Assembly (NCBI GenBank): GCA_964406345.1
Contig: CAYORK010000008.1
Coordinates: forward strand, 1 to 50,661
Direction of reading: 5' to 3'
DNA: 50,661 nucleotides
Source of the DNA: SYAN01 sp964406345
GTDB lineage: Bacteria > Actinomycetota > Actinomycetes > Nanopelagicales > Nanopelagicaceae
Shown here: piece after piece, positions 35,845-45,144 of the stretch
How the letters are laid out: each line of letters begins with the position of its first letter
Numbering within the stretch: position 1 is the stretch's first letter
The notes under the pieces: generated by a model
What the model saw: the letters and a program-made list of their open reading frames with translations, nothing else
Database searches by the model: none
Told to the model about the DNA's origin: nothing
Position numbers and translations under genes: made by a program

Positions 35845-38451
35845 TCAAGTCGTCGGAAGAGCGGAGAGTTGGGAGTTGATCCGTTCGATCTCGGAGATGC
35901 AGTGATCGTGACGTGCGCGAATCTCATCGACCACACTCAAAGGTGCCTTCGCCATGAAGTTCTCGTTCTCAAGTTTCACCTTAGCGGTCGCAAGGTCTTT
36001 CTCGATCGTCGCAAGGTCCTTGAGCAATCGAGCACGCTCGGCAGCGACATCGACACTTCCCGTGAGATCGAACTCGACGGCGAAGGATGCGACTTCGATC
36101 CGCCCGCTCGTGGTGAAGGAATCAGATGGTGAATCGAGTCGGACCAAGAAACGCAAAGAATCCTCGAATGAGTCCAAATCCCTTTCGGCAAGACCTGCGA
36201 TCCGGGCCGTGACGCGAGCAGAACTCTTCACTCCTTGATCGTTGCGGAATCTTCGGATCTCGGTGACCAGGAGTTTGAGGTCCTCGACCTTTCGCTTTGC
36301 AAGGGCATCGCTCTCTCGCTTCTCGCCCTTCGGCCATTGCGCGATGACGAGGGATTCGCCGGAGGTAAGGGTGGTCCAGAGCTCTTCAGTGATGAACGGC
36401 ATGAAGGGATGGAGCGCTCGAAGGAGGAGATCGAGAACCTCTCCGAGGACTCGACGCGTGACCTTCGCTGCCTTCCCATCTTCGGCGAGCGCTGCCTTCG
36501 ATAGCTCGACAAACCAATCACAGAGATCATCCCAAGCGAAGTGATAGAGCAGTTCGGTTGCCTTTGCGAACTCGAAGCTCTCGAGCGCGGTGTCGACATC
36601 ACGAAGCGTCTCATTGAGCAGGTCGAGGATCCAGAGATCGACAGCACTCATCTCATCACGAGACGGGAGGTCACCATCGACATGCGCGCCATTGAGAAGG
36701 GCGAATCTGGTCGCATTCCAAAGTTTCGTTGCGAAGTTACGTGAACCAGCTACCCACTCTTCGGCAAGTGCTTGATCTGCGCCAGGGTTCGAACCGCGCG
36801 CGAGAGTGAAACGCATCGCATCGGATCCGTACTTGTCCATGAACTCGATCGGATCGATGGTGTTTCCACGAGACTTGCTCATCTTCTTTCCATGCTTGTC
36901 TCGGACGAGACCATGGAGCGCGATGATGTGAAACGGTGGCACACCGTCCATCGCGAAGAGACCGAACATCATCATCCTCGCTACCCAGAAGAAGAGGATG
37001 TCGTAACCAGTTACCAAGACGCTGGTCGGATAGAACTTCTTCAGATCCTTCGTCTCATCTGGCCATCCCAACGTTGAGAAGGGCCAGAGCGCTGAGGAGA
37101 ACCAAGTGTCGAGGACATCGGGATCCTGCACGAAACCTGCTGGTGCTTTCTCATCCGGACCTAGGACCAGGGTCTCGCCATCGGGTCCGTACCAAACTGG
37201 AATGCGGTGACCCCACCAGAGTTGGCGCGAGATACACCAATCATGCATCTCATCGACCCAATCGAAATAGCGCGGTGCAAGACTCTCGGGTTCGATCCTC
37301 ACCTTGCCTTGACGCACCGCATCAGCAGCAGCCTTCGCAAGTGGACCGACCTTCACGAACCACTGCAATGAGAGACGTGGCTCGACTGTGGTGTCACAAC
37401 GTTGACAGTGTCCGACTGCATGGATGTAGGGACGTTTCTCTGCGACGACGCGTCCTTGTCGCTTCAACTCTTCGACCACGGCCTTGCGGGCATCGAAGCG
37501 ATCCATGCCATCGAATTGTGTTCCGGTTCCTCGCATCACACCATGTTCATCCATGATCACGATCATCTCGACGTTGTGGCGCTTACCCATCTCAAAGTCG
37601 TTTGGATCATGAGCGGCCGTGACCTTCACCGCGCCCGTTCCGAACTCGGGATCGACCAACTCATCCTCGACGATCGGGATGTAACGATCGACGAGCGGGA
37701 GGAGGACCTTCTTGCCCACCAAGTGTTGATAGCGAGGATCCCCTGGGTGCACTGCGACTGCGCCATCGCCGAGCATCGTCTCGGCACGTGTCGTAGCGAC
37801 AGTGATCGAGATGTCATCATCGCCGTAGCGGATCTGGACGAACTCTCCCTCATCATCACTGTGTTCGACTTCGATATCGGAGAGTGCTGTCAGACAACGC
37901 GGACACCAATTGATGATCCGTTCGGCGCGATAGATCAGTTCCTTCTCATAGAGTCGCTTGAAGATCTCCAAGACTGCACGAGAGAGACCTTCATCGAGAG
38001 TGAATCGCTCACGTGACCAATCGACGCTATCCCCCAAACGTCTCATCTGACCAAGGATGGCGCCGCCCGATTCTGCTTTCCACTCCCAGACTCGCTTGAC
38101 GAACTCTTCGCGACCGAGATCATGTCGCGACTTACCTTCACTCGCTAACTTCTTCTCAACGACATTCTGGGTGGCGATACCGGCATGATCCATCCCAGGT
38201 AGCCATAGCGCCTCGAAACCTTTCATCCGCTTCATACGAATCAAGGCATCCTGCAGGGTGTGATCAAGGGCGTGACCCATGTGAAGGGATCCGGTCACGT
38301 TAGGTGGCGGGATGACGATGGTGAATGGAAGTTTCGTCGAGTCAGGATCTGCGATGAAGTACCCGGCATCGAGCCACTTCTTATAGAGCGGACCTTCGAG
38401 TTCTTTCGGATCGAAGGTGGATGCCAACTCGCGCATGATGGAGCGCATCAT
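35845..38451 (-). CDS. valS: Valyl-tRNA synthetase
   Basis: Charges tRNA(Val). It is 868 residues: class Ia catalytic domain with the HIGH-type motif HMGH (57-60) and KMSKS (523-527), a CP1 editing insertion between them, an anticodon-binding domain and a C-terminal coiled coil (ERARLLKDLATIEKDLATAKV). ATG at 38451 is adjacent to a second ATG at 38448, with another in-frame ATG at 38436. It lies 10 bases after clpX. I see no T-box upstream. Confidence 0.96.
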   Translation of the reverse strand: MMRSIMRELASTFDPKELEGPLYKKWLDAGYFIADPDSTKLPFTIVIPPPNVTGSLHMGHALDHTLQDALIRMKRMKGFEALWLPGMDHAGIATQNVVEKKLASEGKSRHDLGREEFVKRVWEWKAESGGAILGQMRRLGDSVDWSRERFTLDEGLSRAVLEIFKRLYEKELIYRAERIINWCPRCLTALSDIEVEHSDDEGEFVQIRYGDDDISITVATTRAETMLGDGAVAVHPGDPRYQHLVGKKVLLPLVDRYIPIVEDELVDPEFGTGAVKVTAAHDPNDFEMGKRHNVEMIVIMDEHGVMRGTGTQFDGMDRFDARKAVVEELKRQGRVVAEKRPYIHAVGHCQRCDTTVEPRLSLQWFVKVGPLAKAAADAVRQGKVRIEPESLAPRYFDWVDEMHDWCISRQLWWGHRIPVWYGPDGETLVLGPDEKAPAGFVQDPDVLDTWFSSALWPFSTLGWPDETKDLKKFYPTSVLVTGYDILFFWVARMMMFGLFAMDGVPPFHIIALHGLVRDKHGKKMSKSRGNTIDPIEFMDKYGSDAMRFTLARGSNPGADQALAEEWVAGSRNFATKLWNATRFALLNGAHVDGDLPSRDEMSAVDLWILDLLNETLRDVDTALESFEFAKATELLYHFAWDDLCDWFVELSKAALAEDGKAAKVTRRVLGEVLDLLLRALHPFMPFITEELWTTLTSGESLVIAQWPKGEKRESDALAKRKVEDLKLLVTEIRRFRNDQGVKSSARVTARIAGLAERDLDSFEDSLRFLVRLDSPSDSFTTSGRIEVASFAVEFDLTGSVDVAAERARLLKDLATIEKDLATAKVKLENENFMAKAPLSVVDEIRARHDHCISEIERINSQLSALPTT

Positions 38452-38461
38452 AGTTGAGCGG

Positions 38462-39754
38462 TTAGGCGCTCTTCTCTTCGGTCTTTCGCTCTGGTTTCAC
38501 TCGCTTAGGTGAGTTCGCACTTCGTTCGATGTAGCGCGGCGCCGCTCTTTCCGTGACCACTTCCGGAGTGATCACCACGCGTCCGACATCCTTCTTGCTC
38601 GGTACCTCGTACATGACGCCAAGGAGGATCTCCTCCATGATGGCGCGAAGCCCGCGAGCGCCCGTGCCGCGTTCAATCGCTTGATCAGCGACCACGTCGA
38701 GGGCTGCTGGTTCGATCTCGAGTTCTACATCATCCATCTCAAGGAGATGGGCATATTGCTTGACCAGAGCGTTCTTCGGTTCAGTCAGGATCTGAAGGAG
38801 AGCTGCTCGGTCGAGGTTCTCGACGCTGGTCACGACAGGAAGACGTCCGATGAACTCAGGGATCATTCCGAATTTCAAGAGATCTTCGGGCATCACATCA
38901 GCGAAAGGATCCTCTTTCTTGCGATCCTCCACAGTCTTGAGTTCCGCGTTGAATCCGACGCCCGCCTTGCCCTTGCGACCTTCGATGATCTTCTCAAGTC
39001 CTGCGAATGCACCACCGACGATGAAGAGGATGTTGGAGGTATCCAACTGGATGAATTCTTGATGAGGATGCTTCCTGCCACCTTGCGGTGGGACAGATGC
39101 GGTCGTGCCTTCCAGGATCTTCAAGAGAGCCTGTTGCACTCCCTCACCAGAGACATCTCTAGTGATCGATGGGTTCTCACTCTTGCGCGCGACCTTGTCA
39201 ATCTCGTCGATGTAGATGATCCCTTGTTCAGCCTTCTTCACATCGAAGTCTGCCGCCTGTAGCAGCTTGAGCAGGATGTTCTCGACATCTTCGCCGACAT
39301 ATCCCGCCTCAGTGAGCGCAGTCGCATCAGCGATCGCAAATGGGACATTGAGGATTCGCGCCAATGTCTGCGCGAGCAATGTCTTGCCACAACCGGTGGG
39401 GCCAAGGAGGAGGATGTTGCTCTTTGCGATCTCGATGTCGCTATCTCGACGAGCGCCATCTCCTTTGATTCTCTTGTAATGGTTGTAGACCGCAACCGAA
39501 AGTGACTTCTTCGCACGCTCCTGCCCGATCACATACTGATCAAGGAACGTGTAGATCTCGGCAGGCTTAGGTAACTCTTGGAGACCTAATGAGGAGGCTT
39601 CCGCCAATTCGTCTTCGAGGATCTCGTTGCAGAGGTCGATGCACTCATCACAGATGTAAACGCCAGGGCCTGCGATCAACTTCTTGACCTGCTTCTGCGT
39701 CTTTCCGCAGAAGGAACACTTCAGTAGATCGCCGCTCTCACCGATGCGTGTCAC
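38462..39754 (-). CDS. clpX: ClpX, ATP-dependent unfoldase
   Basis: A AAA+ unfoldase that feeds substrates to ClpP. It is 430 residues with the N-terminal zinc-binding domain (C13, C16, C35, C38), Walker A GPTGCGKT at 118-125, Walker B IIYIDEIDK, and the GYVGEDVE pore loop. The GTG at 39752-39754 has AAGAGGA 6 bases upstream; the longer frame is Pro-rich noncoding sequence. An MFS gene separates it from clpP2. Confidence 0.96.
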   Translation of the reverse strand: MTRIGESGDLLKCSFCGKTQKQVKKLIAGPGVYICDECIDLCNEILEDELAEASSLGLQELPKPAEIYTFLDQYVIGQERAKKSLSVAVYNHYKRIKGDGARRDSDIEIAKSNILLLGPTGCGKTLLAQTLARILNVPFAIADATALTEAGYVGEDVENILLKLLQAADFDVKKAEQGIIYIDEIDKVARKSENPSITRDVSGEGVQQALLKILEGTTASVPPQGGRKHPHQEFIQLDTSNILFIVGGAFAGLEKIIEGRKGKAGVGFNAELKTVEDRKKEDPFADVMPEDLLKFGMIPEFIGRLPVVTSVENLDRAALLQILTEPKNALVKQYAHLLEMDDVELEIEPAALDVVADQAIERGTGARGLRAIMEEILLGVMYEVPSKKDVGRVVITPEVVTERAAPRYIERSANSPKRVKPERKTEEKSA

Positions 39755-39845
39755 GACAGGTCCTCTTTTCTGGGGGGAAGGCTTGGGGAAGGGAGGCGAG
39801 AGTGGAAATCCACGCTCACTTCCGTAGGGCAAAAGGATAAGTCGC

Positions 39846-41105
39846 TCACTTCGAGGCGGCCGGTTGATTCTGTTCGCCCTGAGAGGAATTCTCGGGATTC
39901 TTCGTTGGGGACTTTAGATCGATGACGCCAGGCACAAAGAGGACGGCGATGCAGGTTGCGACATGGAAGAGGACGGCAAAGATGAGGAATTCCGTCATTC
40001 CAACCCACTCCGTGATCGGCCCGACGAGCGCCATGCCAAGCGGCATGAGAGCCAATGAACCCATGTGATCGACGCTAAAGACTCTAGCCTGCAACTCACG
40101 AGGCACTTCGCGTTGGATGGCAGTCGGCCAATACACACCAAAGGGTTCCGTAGAGAGACCAACGATGAAGTAGACGCCGATGACAAGCCATGGATGAACT
40201 GGGAAGACGAGAACAAGAAGTGAGAGTGAGAAAAGCATCCAAGAGAGAACTGACCAGAGACCAGGACGAGGGACTTTGATCTTCGCCCAGATGAGTGCAG
40301 AGATACCCCCACCAAGACCAGCAGCGACAGATGCGGCGGCGTAGACGAAGTTTCCGCCGAATTCCTCTCGAGTGACGACCGGCAAGAGAACGACTTCTGC
40401 ACCGACCACCACCATCAGCTGCACACTTGCCATGATGATCAACCACATCACCCACGGCATCCTGCGCACTGCAGAGAGTCCCTCACGTAGTTCTCGAACG
40501 AAGGTGTTCTCTGTGAGAGTCCTTTCAAAATCCGTCTCTTGAATAGGGAAAAGAAGGACCGTTCCTATCACGAAGAAAGCGGCAGTGACGAGGAAGGTCC
40601 ACTCACTTCCGATCAGCGCCACCATCGCACCACCGAGCGCAGGCCCCAAGATCGCACCGACACGTGCAGTCACTGCTCGCCACGCATTGCCTTCAGGCAA
40701 GAGTCGATCAGGAAGTATCGACGGCAAGATCGCACCCGATGCCGGGAATCCGAGCGCTTCGCCTGCTCCCATCAAGAAGACGACGAGAGCGATCATCCAT
40801 GTTGGTAGATCGGTGACGGTGACGAAGACCAGGACGACAGTGAGGATCGCGCGCAAGAGGTCGGCAGAGACCATGATGTATTTGCGCTTGTATCGATCGG
40901 CCCAGACCCCACCTGCGAGAGCGAGAATTACTGAAGAGAGAACGCGTGAAGCGAGGATGAGACCGAGCGTTGTCGCAGTCCCGCCAGCATCAAGAACCGT
41001 TACCGCGAGCGCGATAGGAAACGCTGAGGAGCCAATGACGACGAGGAGCCCTGAGAGCCAGAGCAAGACGAAGTCGCGATGCTCGAGGAGCTTCTTCTCG
41101 GTCAC
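39846..41105 (-). CDS. MFS transporter, EntS/MFS_3-like exporter
   Basis: A 12-helix major facilitator of 419 residues. The loop 2-3 motif appears as GGVWADRYKRKYIM, and WRAVTARVGAILGPALGG fits drug/siderophore exporters of the MFS_3 group. The C-terminus is polar. The GTG at 41103-41105 lacks an evident ribosome binding site. It sits between clpP2 and clpX on the same strand, 29 bases after clpP2. The substrate cannot be read from the sequence. Confidence 0.8.
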   Translation of the reverse strand: MTEKKLLEHRDFVLLWLSGLLVVIGSSAFPIALAVTVLDAGGTATTLGLILASRVLSSVILALAGGVWADRYKRKYIMVSADLLRAILTVVLVFVTVTDLPTWMIALVVFLMGAGEALGFPASGAILPSILPDRLLPEGNAWRAVTARVGAILGPALGGAMVALIGSEWTFLVTAAFFVIGTVLLFPIQETDFERTLTENTFVRELREGLSAVRRMPWVMWLIIMASVQLMVVVGAEVVLLPVVTREEFGGNFVYAAASVAAGLGGGISALIWAKIKVPRPGLWSVLSWMLFSLSLLVLVFPVHPWLVIGVYFIVGLSTEPFGVYWPTAIQREVPRELQARVFSVDHMGSLALMPLGMALVGPITEWVGMTEFLIFAVLFHVATCIAVLFVPGVIDLKSPTKNPENSSQGEQNQPAASK

Positions 41106-41134
41106 GTCAGGTCAGCGGCGAGAAGTCTGCGGAA

Positions 41135-41764
41135 CTACTTCTTCGCTTTGCGCGTGGAGAGGATCTGATCGATCAGACCGTACTCAACTGCCTCTTGAGC
41201 CGTGAGGATCTTGTCTCGCTCGATGTCCTTGCCGATATCGTCGATTGATCGGGATGAGTGACGCGCCAAGAGCTCTTCGAGGAGCGTTCGCATACGAAGG
41301 ATCTCTCGCGCCTGGATCTCGATATCCGATCCTTGTCCGCCACCTTCGCTATATGGCTGGTGGATGAGGATGCGTGAGTGCTCAAGCGCATATCGCTTGC
41401 CCTTCGTGCCACCGGCTAGCAAGACAGCCGCTGCTGATGCAGCCTGTCCGAGACAGATCGTCATCACATCGGGACGGACGAATTGCATTGTGTCATAGAT
41501 CGCGGTGAGCGCAGTGAAGGATCCACCTGGAGAGTTGATGTACATGATGATGTCGCGGTCAGGATCCATCGATTCAAGGGTGAGGATCTGTGCCATCACA
41601 TCGTTAGCGACAGTGTCATCGATCGCCTGTCCGAGGAAGATGATCCGCTCTTCGAAGAGCTTCGTGTAGGGATCGAGGCGCTTGTAGCCATAAGAGGTGC
41701 GCTCCTCGATAGTCGGGAGGACGTATCGGGATTGGATGTTCATTGGCATGGATTCTTCTCTCAT
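41135..41764 (-). CDS. clpP2: ATP-dependent Clp protease proteolytic subunit 2
   Basis: A serine peptidase subunit of 209 residues. The triad is Ser110 (GQAASAA), His135 (LIHQP) and Asp184. In actinobacteria ClpP1 and ClpP2 form mixed two-ring complexes. Its ATG overlaps the clpP1 stop (TAATG at 41762-41766), giving translational coupling. The N-terminal extension (SRYVLPTIEERTSYG) suits ClpP2. Confidence 0.94.
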   Translation of the reverse strand: MREESMPMNIQSRYVLPTIEERTSYGYKRLDPYTKLFEERIIFLGQAIDDTVANDVMAQILTLESMDPDRDIIMYINSPGGSFTALTAIYDTMQFVRPDVMTICLGQAASAAAVLLAGGTKGKRYALEHSRILIHQPYSEGGGQGSDIEIQAREILRMRTLLEELLARHSSRSIDDIGKDIERDKILTAQEAVEYGLIDQILSTRKAKK

Positions 41765-42381
41765 TAGCGCGCTGTCCCTCCGCTACCTGAAACCTGTCCG
41801 GCGGACTTGACGACATGGTCGACGAATCCGTATTTCTTCGCTTCATCTGCGGTGAACCAACGATCACGATCTGAATCTGAGGTAATCGTCTCCACCTTCT
41901 GACCAGTGTGATGCGCGATCAGATCAGCCATGGTCTTCTTGGTGTGGGCCATCTGCTCGGCTTGAATTCGGATATCACTCGCCGTTCCGCCGATTCCGCC
42001 TGATGGTTGGTGCATCATGATTCGAGCGTGTGGGAGCGCGTAACGCTTTCCTGGCGCACCTGCGCATAGAAGGAATTGACCCATCGAAGCAGCAAGACCC
42101 ATCGCAACTGTTGCGACATCATTCTTGATGTATTGCATTGTGTCGTAGATCGCCATACCTGCAGTGACTGATCCACCCGGGGAGTTGATGTACAGGAAGA
42201 TGTCTTTCTCAGGATCCTCGGCAGCAAGGAGCAGCATCTGAGCGGCGATCGCATTCGCCATCGAGTCTTCGACCACGGAACCAAGGAAGATGATTCGCTC
42301 CCGGAGGAGACGGTTGTAGACCTGGTCGTCGAGGCCACCTGCAGCGCTCGGCGCGGCAAGCTGTGGGGTAATGAGTTCCAC
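41764..42381 (-). CDS. clpP1: ATP-dependent Clp protease proteolytic subunit 1
   Basis: A serine peptidase subunit of 205 residues with Ser99 (GLAASMGQ), His124 (MMHQPSGG) and Asp173. GTG start at 42379-42381 with AGGAG about 8 bases upstream. First gene of the clpP1-clpP2 pair. The 132-base gap from tig contains the tig terminator; I see no convincing ClgR operator. Confidence 0.94.
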   Translation of the reverse strand: MELITPQLAAPSAAGGLDDQVYNRLLRERIIFLGSVVEDSMANAIAAQMLLLAAEDPEKDIFLYINSPGGSVTAGMAIYDTMQYIKNDVATVAMGLAASMGQFLLCAGAPGKRYALPHARIMMHQPSGGIGGTASDIRIQAEQMAHTKKTMADLIAHHTGQKVETITSDSDRDRWFTADEAKKYGFVDHVVKSAGQVSGSGGTAR

Positions 42382-42480
42382 GAGGGGCTCCTCTTTATTT
42401 TCTCTTGCTGATGAATCGGCTATGTAGAGACCCTAACAACCTTTTTTGACGGATGCTTCCCGATAACGACCGGGAGCGTC

Positions 42481-42507
42481 ACAAAACCGCCCTGTTCGCT
42501 CAGGGCG
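42481..42507 (-). terminator. Intrinsic terminator after tig
   Basis: Minus-strand arms CGCCCTG and CAGGGCG around the loop AGCGAA (42488-42507), followed by GTTTTGT. The stem starts 6 bases past the tig stop codon. It separates tig from the clp operon. Confidence 0.7.
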
Positions 42508-42513
42508 CAACGA

Positions 42514-43809
42514 CTAGTCGTCGGTCTCTGGCTCTTGGATTGCGCTCTTTGGACGGAGTTCGGTCAAGTCGACCTTCTTGCCAGAGGCATCCTTCACATC
42601 GATACGTTCGAGGACGACAGCGAGCGCCTTGGCGCGTGCGACATCCGCGAAGATCGATCCGATCTGGCCCGCCTTCGCGATCTCATTTGCGAAGTCACGA
42701 GGAGCCATTCCATAACGAGATGCAGTGCGGACGATGTACTCGCTCAACTCTGATTCACTGACCTGGACTTGCTCGGCCTTCACGATCGCGTCCATCAAGA
42801 AATCATGCTTGAAGGAGAGAGTCATCTCATCGGTCACTTCCTGGCGATGCACTTCATCCTCGAGGCGTCCTTCCTTCTCGAGATGATCATGCACTCCATC
42901 ACTGACTAAGGATTCAGGGACGACCACTTCTACCGCTTGCATCAAATGCTCAACGAGTTTGTCGCGTGCCTGTGCACCCTGCTCCAATTGCTTCAATCGA
43001 AGTAGGCGCTCACGGACATCCGCATTCAAGTCAGCAAGGGTCTCGAACTCGCTCGCCTTCTTTGCAAAGTCATCGTCAAGTGGTGGAAGATCTCTGCGCT
43101 TTACCGCGACGAGAGTCACTTCAATTTCACCGATCTCGCCCTCAGACGCTCCTTGTAGAGGAGCCTCGAACTTCTTGGTTTCACCCTTATTCATGCCGAC
43201 GAGTGCCTCATCGAGACCATCGATCATGTTGTTCTTGCCGACCTCGTAGGAGACGTTCTTCGCCTCACCACCTTCGACAGCCTTGCCACCAACAGTGGCC
43301 ACCAGGTCAATTGCGACGAAGTCGCCAGTCTCTACGACCTTCTCAACATCGGAGAGGGTGCCGAAACGAATACGCAGAGCATCTACTTGCTCCGCTACTT
43401 CTTCGTCCGTCAGATTGACGTCATCCACTTCGATGGAGATCGCGCTGAAGTCAGGCAATGTGATCTCTGGTCGAATGTCTACTTCAACAGTGAAGGAAAG
43501 CAGCTCGTTGTCCTTCAGTTCCTTGATGTCGACAGTCGGACGGCCGATGACGGAGACATCGTGCTCTCGCGTCGCCTCGCTATAGAACTCAGGAAGTGCT
43601 TCGTTGATCGCCTCATCAAGAACTGCACCACGACCGACGCGCTGGTCGATCATCGCTGGTGGGACTTTTCCTTTACGGAAACCTGGGATGGCAACCTTTT
43701 CGGCGATAGATCGATATGCCTTGGAGATATGTGGGGTGAGTTCATCGAAGCCAACTTCGATCGAAAGACGAACACGAGTTGGACTAAGAGTTTCGACTGC
43801 ACTCTTCAC
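42514..43809 (-). CDS. tig: Trigger factor
   Basis: A ribosome-bound chaperone and peptidyl-prolyl isomerase. It is 431 residues: an N-terminal ribosome-binding domain with the signature GFRKGKVPPAMI, an FKBP-type PPIase domain (about 160-245, GDFVAIDLVATVGG), and a C-terminal helical chaperone domain with an acidic tail. The GTG at 43807-43809 follows GAGGAG by 6 bases; a longer frame would run into the tRNA-Pro gene. It starts only 31 bases after the tRNA-Pro 3' end and is probably co-transcribed with it. Confidence 0.94.
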   Translation of the reverse strand: MKSAVETLSPTRVRLSIEVGFDELTPHISKAYRSIAEKVAIPGFRKGKVPPAMIDQRVGRGAVLDEAINEALPEFYSEATREHDVSVIGRPTVDIKELKDNELLSFTVEVDIRPEITLPDFSAISIEVDDVNLTDEEVAEQVDALRIRFGTLSDVEKVVETGDFVAIDLVATVGGKAVEGGEAKNVSYEVGKNNMIDGLDEALVGMNKGETKKFEAPLQGASEGEIGEIEVTLVAVKRRDLPPLDDDFAKKASEFETLADLNADVRERLLRLKQLEQGAQARDKLVEHLMQAVEVVVPESLVSDGVHDHLEKEGRLEDEVHRQEVTDEMTLSFKHDFLMDAIVKAEQVQVSESELSEYIVRTASRYGMAPRDFANEIAKAGQIGSIFADVARAKALAVVLERIDVKDASGKKVDLTELRPKSAIQEPETDD

Positions 43810-43840
43810 TAAGGACTCCTCGGAACGGATGTGGGATTTC

Positions 43841-43916
43841 TGGTCGGGGCGGAGAGACTCGAACTCTCGATCTTCTGCTCCCAAAGCAGACGCGCTAGCC
43901 ACTACGCTACGCCCCG
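43841..43916 (-). tRNA. tRNA-Pro (anticodon TGG)
   Basis: Minus-strand 76-base cloverleaf with encoded CCA. Acceptor arms CGGGGCG and CGCCCCG, D-stem GCGT/GCGC, anticodon stem TCTGC/GCAGA with loop TTTGGGA (anticodon TGG), and T-arm with GTTCGAGTC. The CCA end is at 43841-43843. Confidence 0.95.
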
Positions 43917-43930
43917 CGGCGCAGGTAGTG

Positions 43931-43960
43931 AGTCTAGAGGACAAATTCTCAAGGCTTCAC
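43931..43960 (-). promoter_or_regulatory. Possible promoter of tRNA-Pro and tig
   Basis: Minus-strand -10 TAGACT (43931-43936), 18-base spacer, weak -35 GTGAAG (43955-43960). The +1 would fall about 8-10 bases before the tRNA, leaving a short 5' leader for RNase P. Confidence 0.3.
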
Positions 43961-44020
43961 CCGAGCCGATACCGTAGGCCCCTCATTCCGGTAAGCCGGT
44001 GATCCAAGATCCCGGACCAT

Positions 44021-44093
<73 letters not shown>

Positions 44094-44094
<1 letters not shown>

Positions 44095-44107
44095 AGAACG
44101 CGTTCTT
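44094..44107. repeat. 14-base perfect palindrome between tRNA-Gly and the collagen-like gene
   Basis: AAGAACGCGTTCTT is its own reverse complement. It begins at the last base of the tRNA CCA and ends in the stop codon of the convergent gene. A 5-bp stem with a CGCG loop is weak and has no T-tract, so a bidirectional terminator role is only possible. Confidence 0.5.
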
Positions 44108-45144
44108 CATCCCACCGATCCGACTTTCTGCATTCGGAAATCACCGGTGAAGGTCACAGGTTTTGTCGTAGTAGACACTCCCGCCTTCAGACGCACCTGC
44201 AAACTTGAGTTGGTTCCTGTTCCGGAACCATTCACGGCAAATCGCGCCTGAATGGTGTGCTCGATGACCACACTCGAGCCATTTCTCAAGCTCTGAACGC
44301 TGGCATTTGTCCACTGAACGTTAGTGATGGATCTACTTCCACCGTTCGTAACGACTTCAAAGTGCAATGGCAATACGGAGATATCCGATGTCCCCGATCC
44401 GCTAACTACCAAATCAACTTGATAGTTGGAATCGCTCAGCAGAGATCCAAATGTGTCCGAAGTTATCGGGTCACCGGCTGCGCCAGCCAAGGTGCTAGGA
44501 AATGTGATTGCGCCTACGAAGACATTTGATGGACCAGTTGCACCTGTTGCTCCCGCTGGTCCAGTGGCACCTGTGTTTCCAGTGTCGCCCTTATCTCCCT
44601 TGTCACCTTTCAGACCTTGAACACCTTGTGAACCTGTGGCGCCAGTTGCACCTGCAGGTCCTGCTGCACCTTGCGCACCTGCAGGTCCTGCTGCACCAGT
44701 TGCACCTGTTGCACCTTGTGGGCCAGCTTCGCCTGTGGCTCCAGTTGCACCGCGTTCACCCTGTTCACCTCTTTCACCACGATCGCCCTTGTCTCCCTTC
44801 TCACCTTTTGTGGATGTTCCCGCAGATCCAGCAGTTCCTCGCTCGCCCACTTTTCCTTCGGCTCCTTGCGGACCACGAAGACTTACTCCTCCGGGCCACT
44901 TTCCATTCTTTTTCGGCCCATAGATCGTGAAGGAGGTGATGTCTATGAAGAAATCCCCGTCTACTCCCATGTTTGTCTTGGGTGCGCCACGGCCATTGAG
45001 AATTGTGTTGACTGCATCTCCCTCTCGACCTGCAATGGATTTTGCCTTCGAAGGCTTGGCCGCCATCGCGGCTGGACTCAATGTGGTTATCAAAAGTGCT
45101 GAGATCGTTGCTGTTGTGATGCTGAGCAACCGTTGGTGGCCCAT
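44107..45144 (-). CDS. Secreted collagen-like protein
   Basis: 345 residues. Signal peptide 1-29 ends in PAAMAA; a basic non-repetitive region follows (30-90). Residues 91-111 hold seven Gly-X-Y triplets, then a two-residue break, then 31 uninterrupted triplets at 114-206, switching from charged (GEK, GDK, GER) to GAT/GPA types and back to GDK. The C-terminal region (207-345) is predicted beta-rich, Ser/Thr/Asn-rich and could be a trimeric head. ATG at 45142-45144 follows AGGAA; a longer frame lacks signal-peptide features. Bacterial collagen-like proteins form triple helices and often mediate adhesion. No LPXTG or membrane anchor is visible, so attachment is unknown. Confidence 0.88.
   Translation of the reverse strand: MGHQRLLSITTATISALLITTLSPAAMAAKPSKAKSIAGREGDAVNTILNGRGAPKTNMGVDGDFFIDITSFTIYGPKKNGKWPGGVSLRGPQGAEGKVGERGTAGSAGTSTKGEKGDKGDRGERGEQGERGATGATGEAGPQGATGATGAAGPAGAQGAAGPAGATGATGSQGVQGLKGDKGDKGDTGNTGATGPAGATGATGPSNVFVGAITFPSTLAGAAGDPITSDTFGSLLSDSNYQVDLVVSGSGTSDISVLPLHFEVVTNGGSRSITNVQWTNASVQSLRNGSSVVIEHTIQARFAVNGSGTGTNSSLQVRLKAGVSTTTKPVTFTGDFRMQKVGSVG
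44648..44697. repeat. Direct DNA repeat inside the collagen-like gene
   Basis: The same 23-base sequence, beginning GCACCTGCAGG on the plus strand, occurs at 44648-44670 and 44675-44697, a 27-base period equal to three Gly-X-Y triplets. Slippage between copies would add or remove triplets without shifting the frame. Confidence 0.85.

Noticed and set aside
38452..38465. T-box riboswitch upstream of valS
   Set aside because: Only 10 bases separate clpX from valS, and no specifier stem, T-box sequence or terminator is present.
44508..44930. Plus-strand Leu/His-rich and Pro/Ala-rich repeat proteins, or a CRISPR-like array
   Set aside because: The periodicity is the antisense image of Gly-X-Y codons; repeats are 9 or 27 bases and have no spacers.
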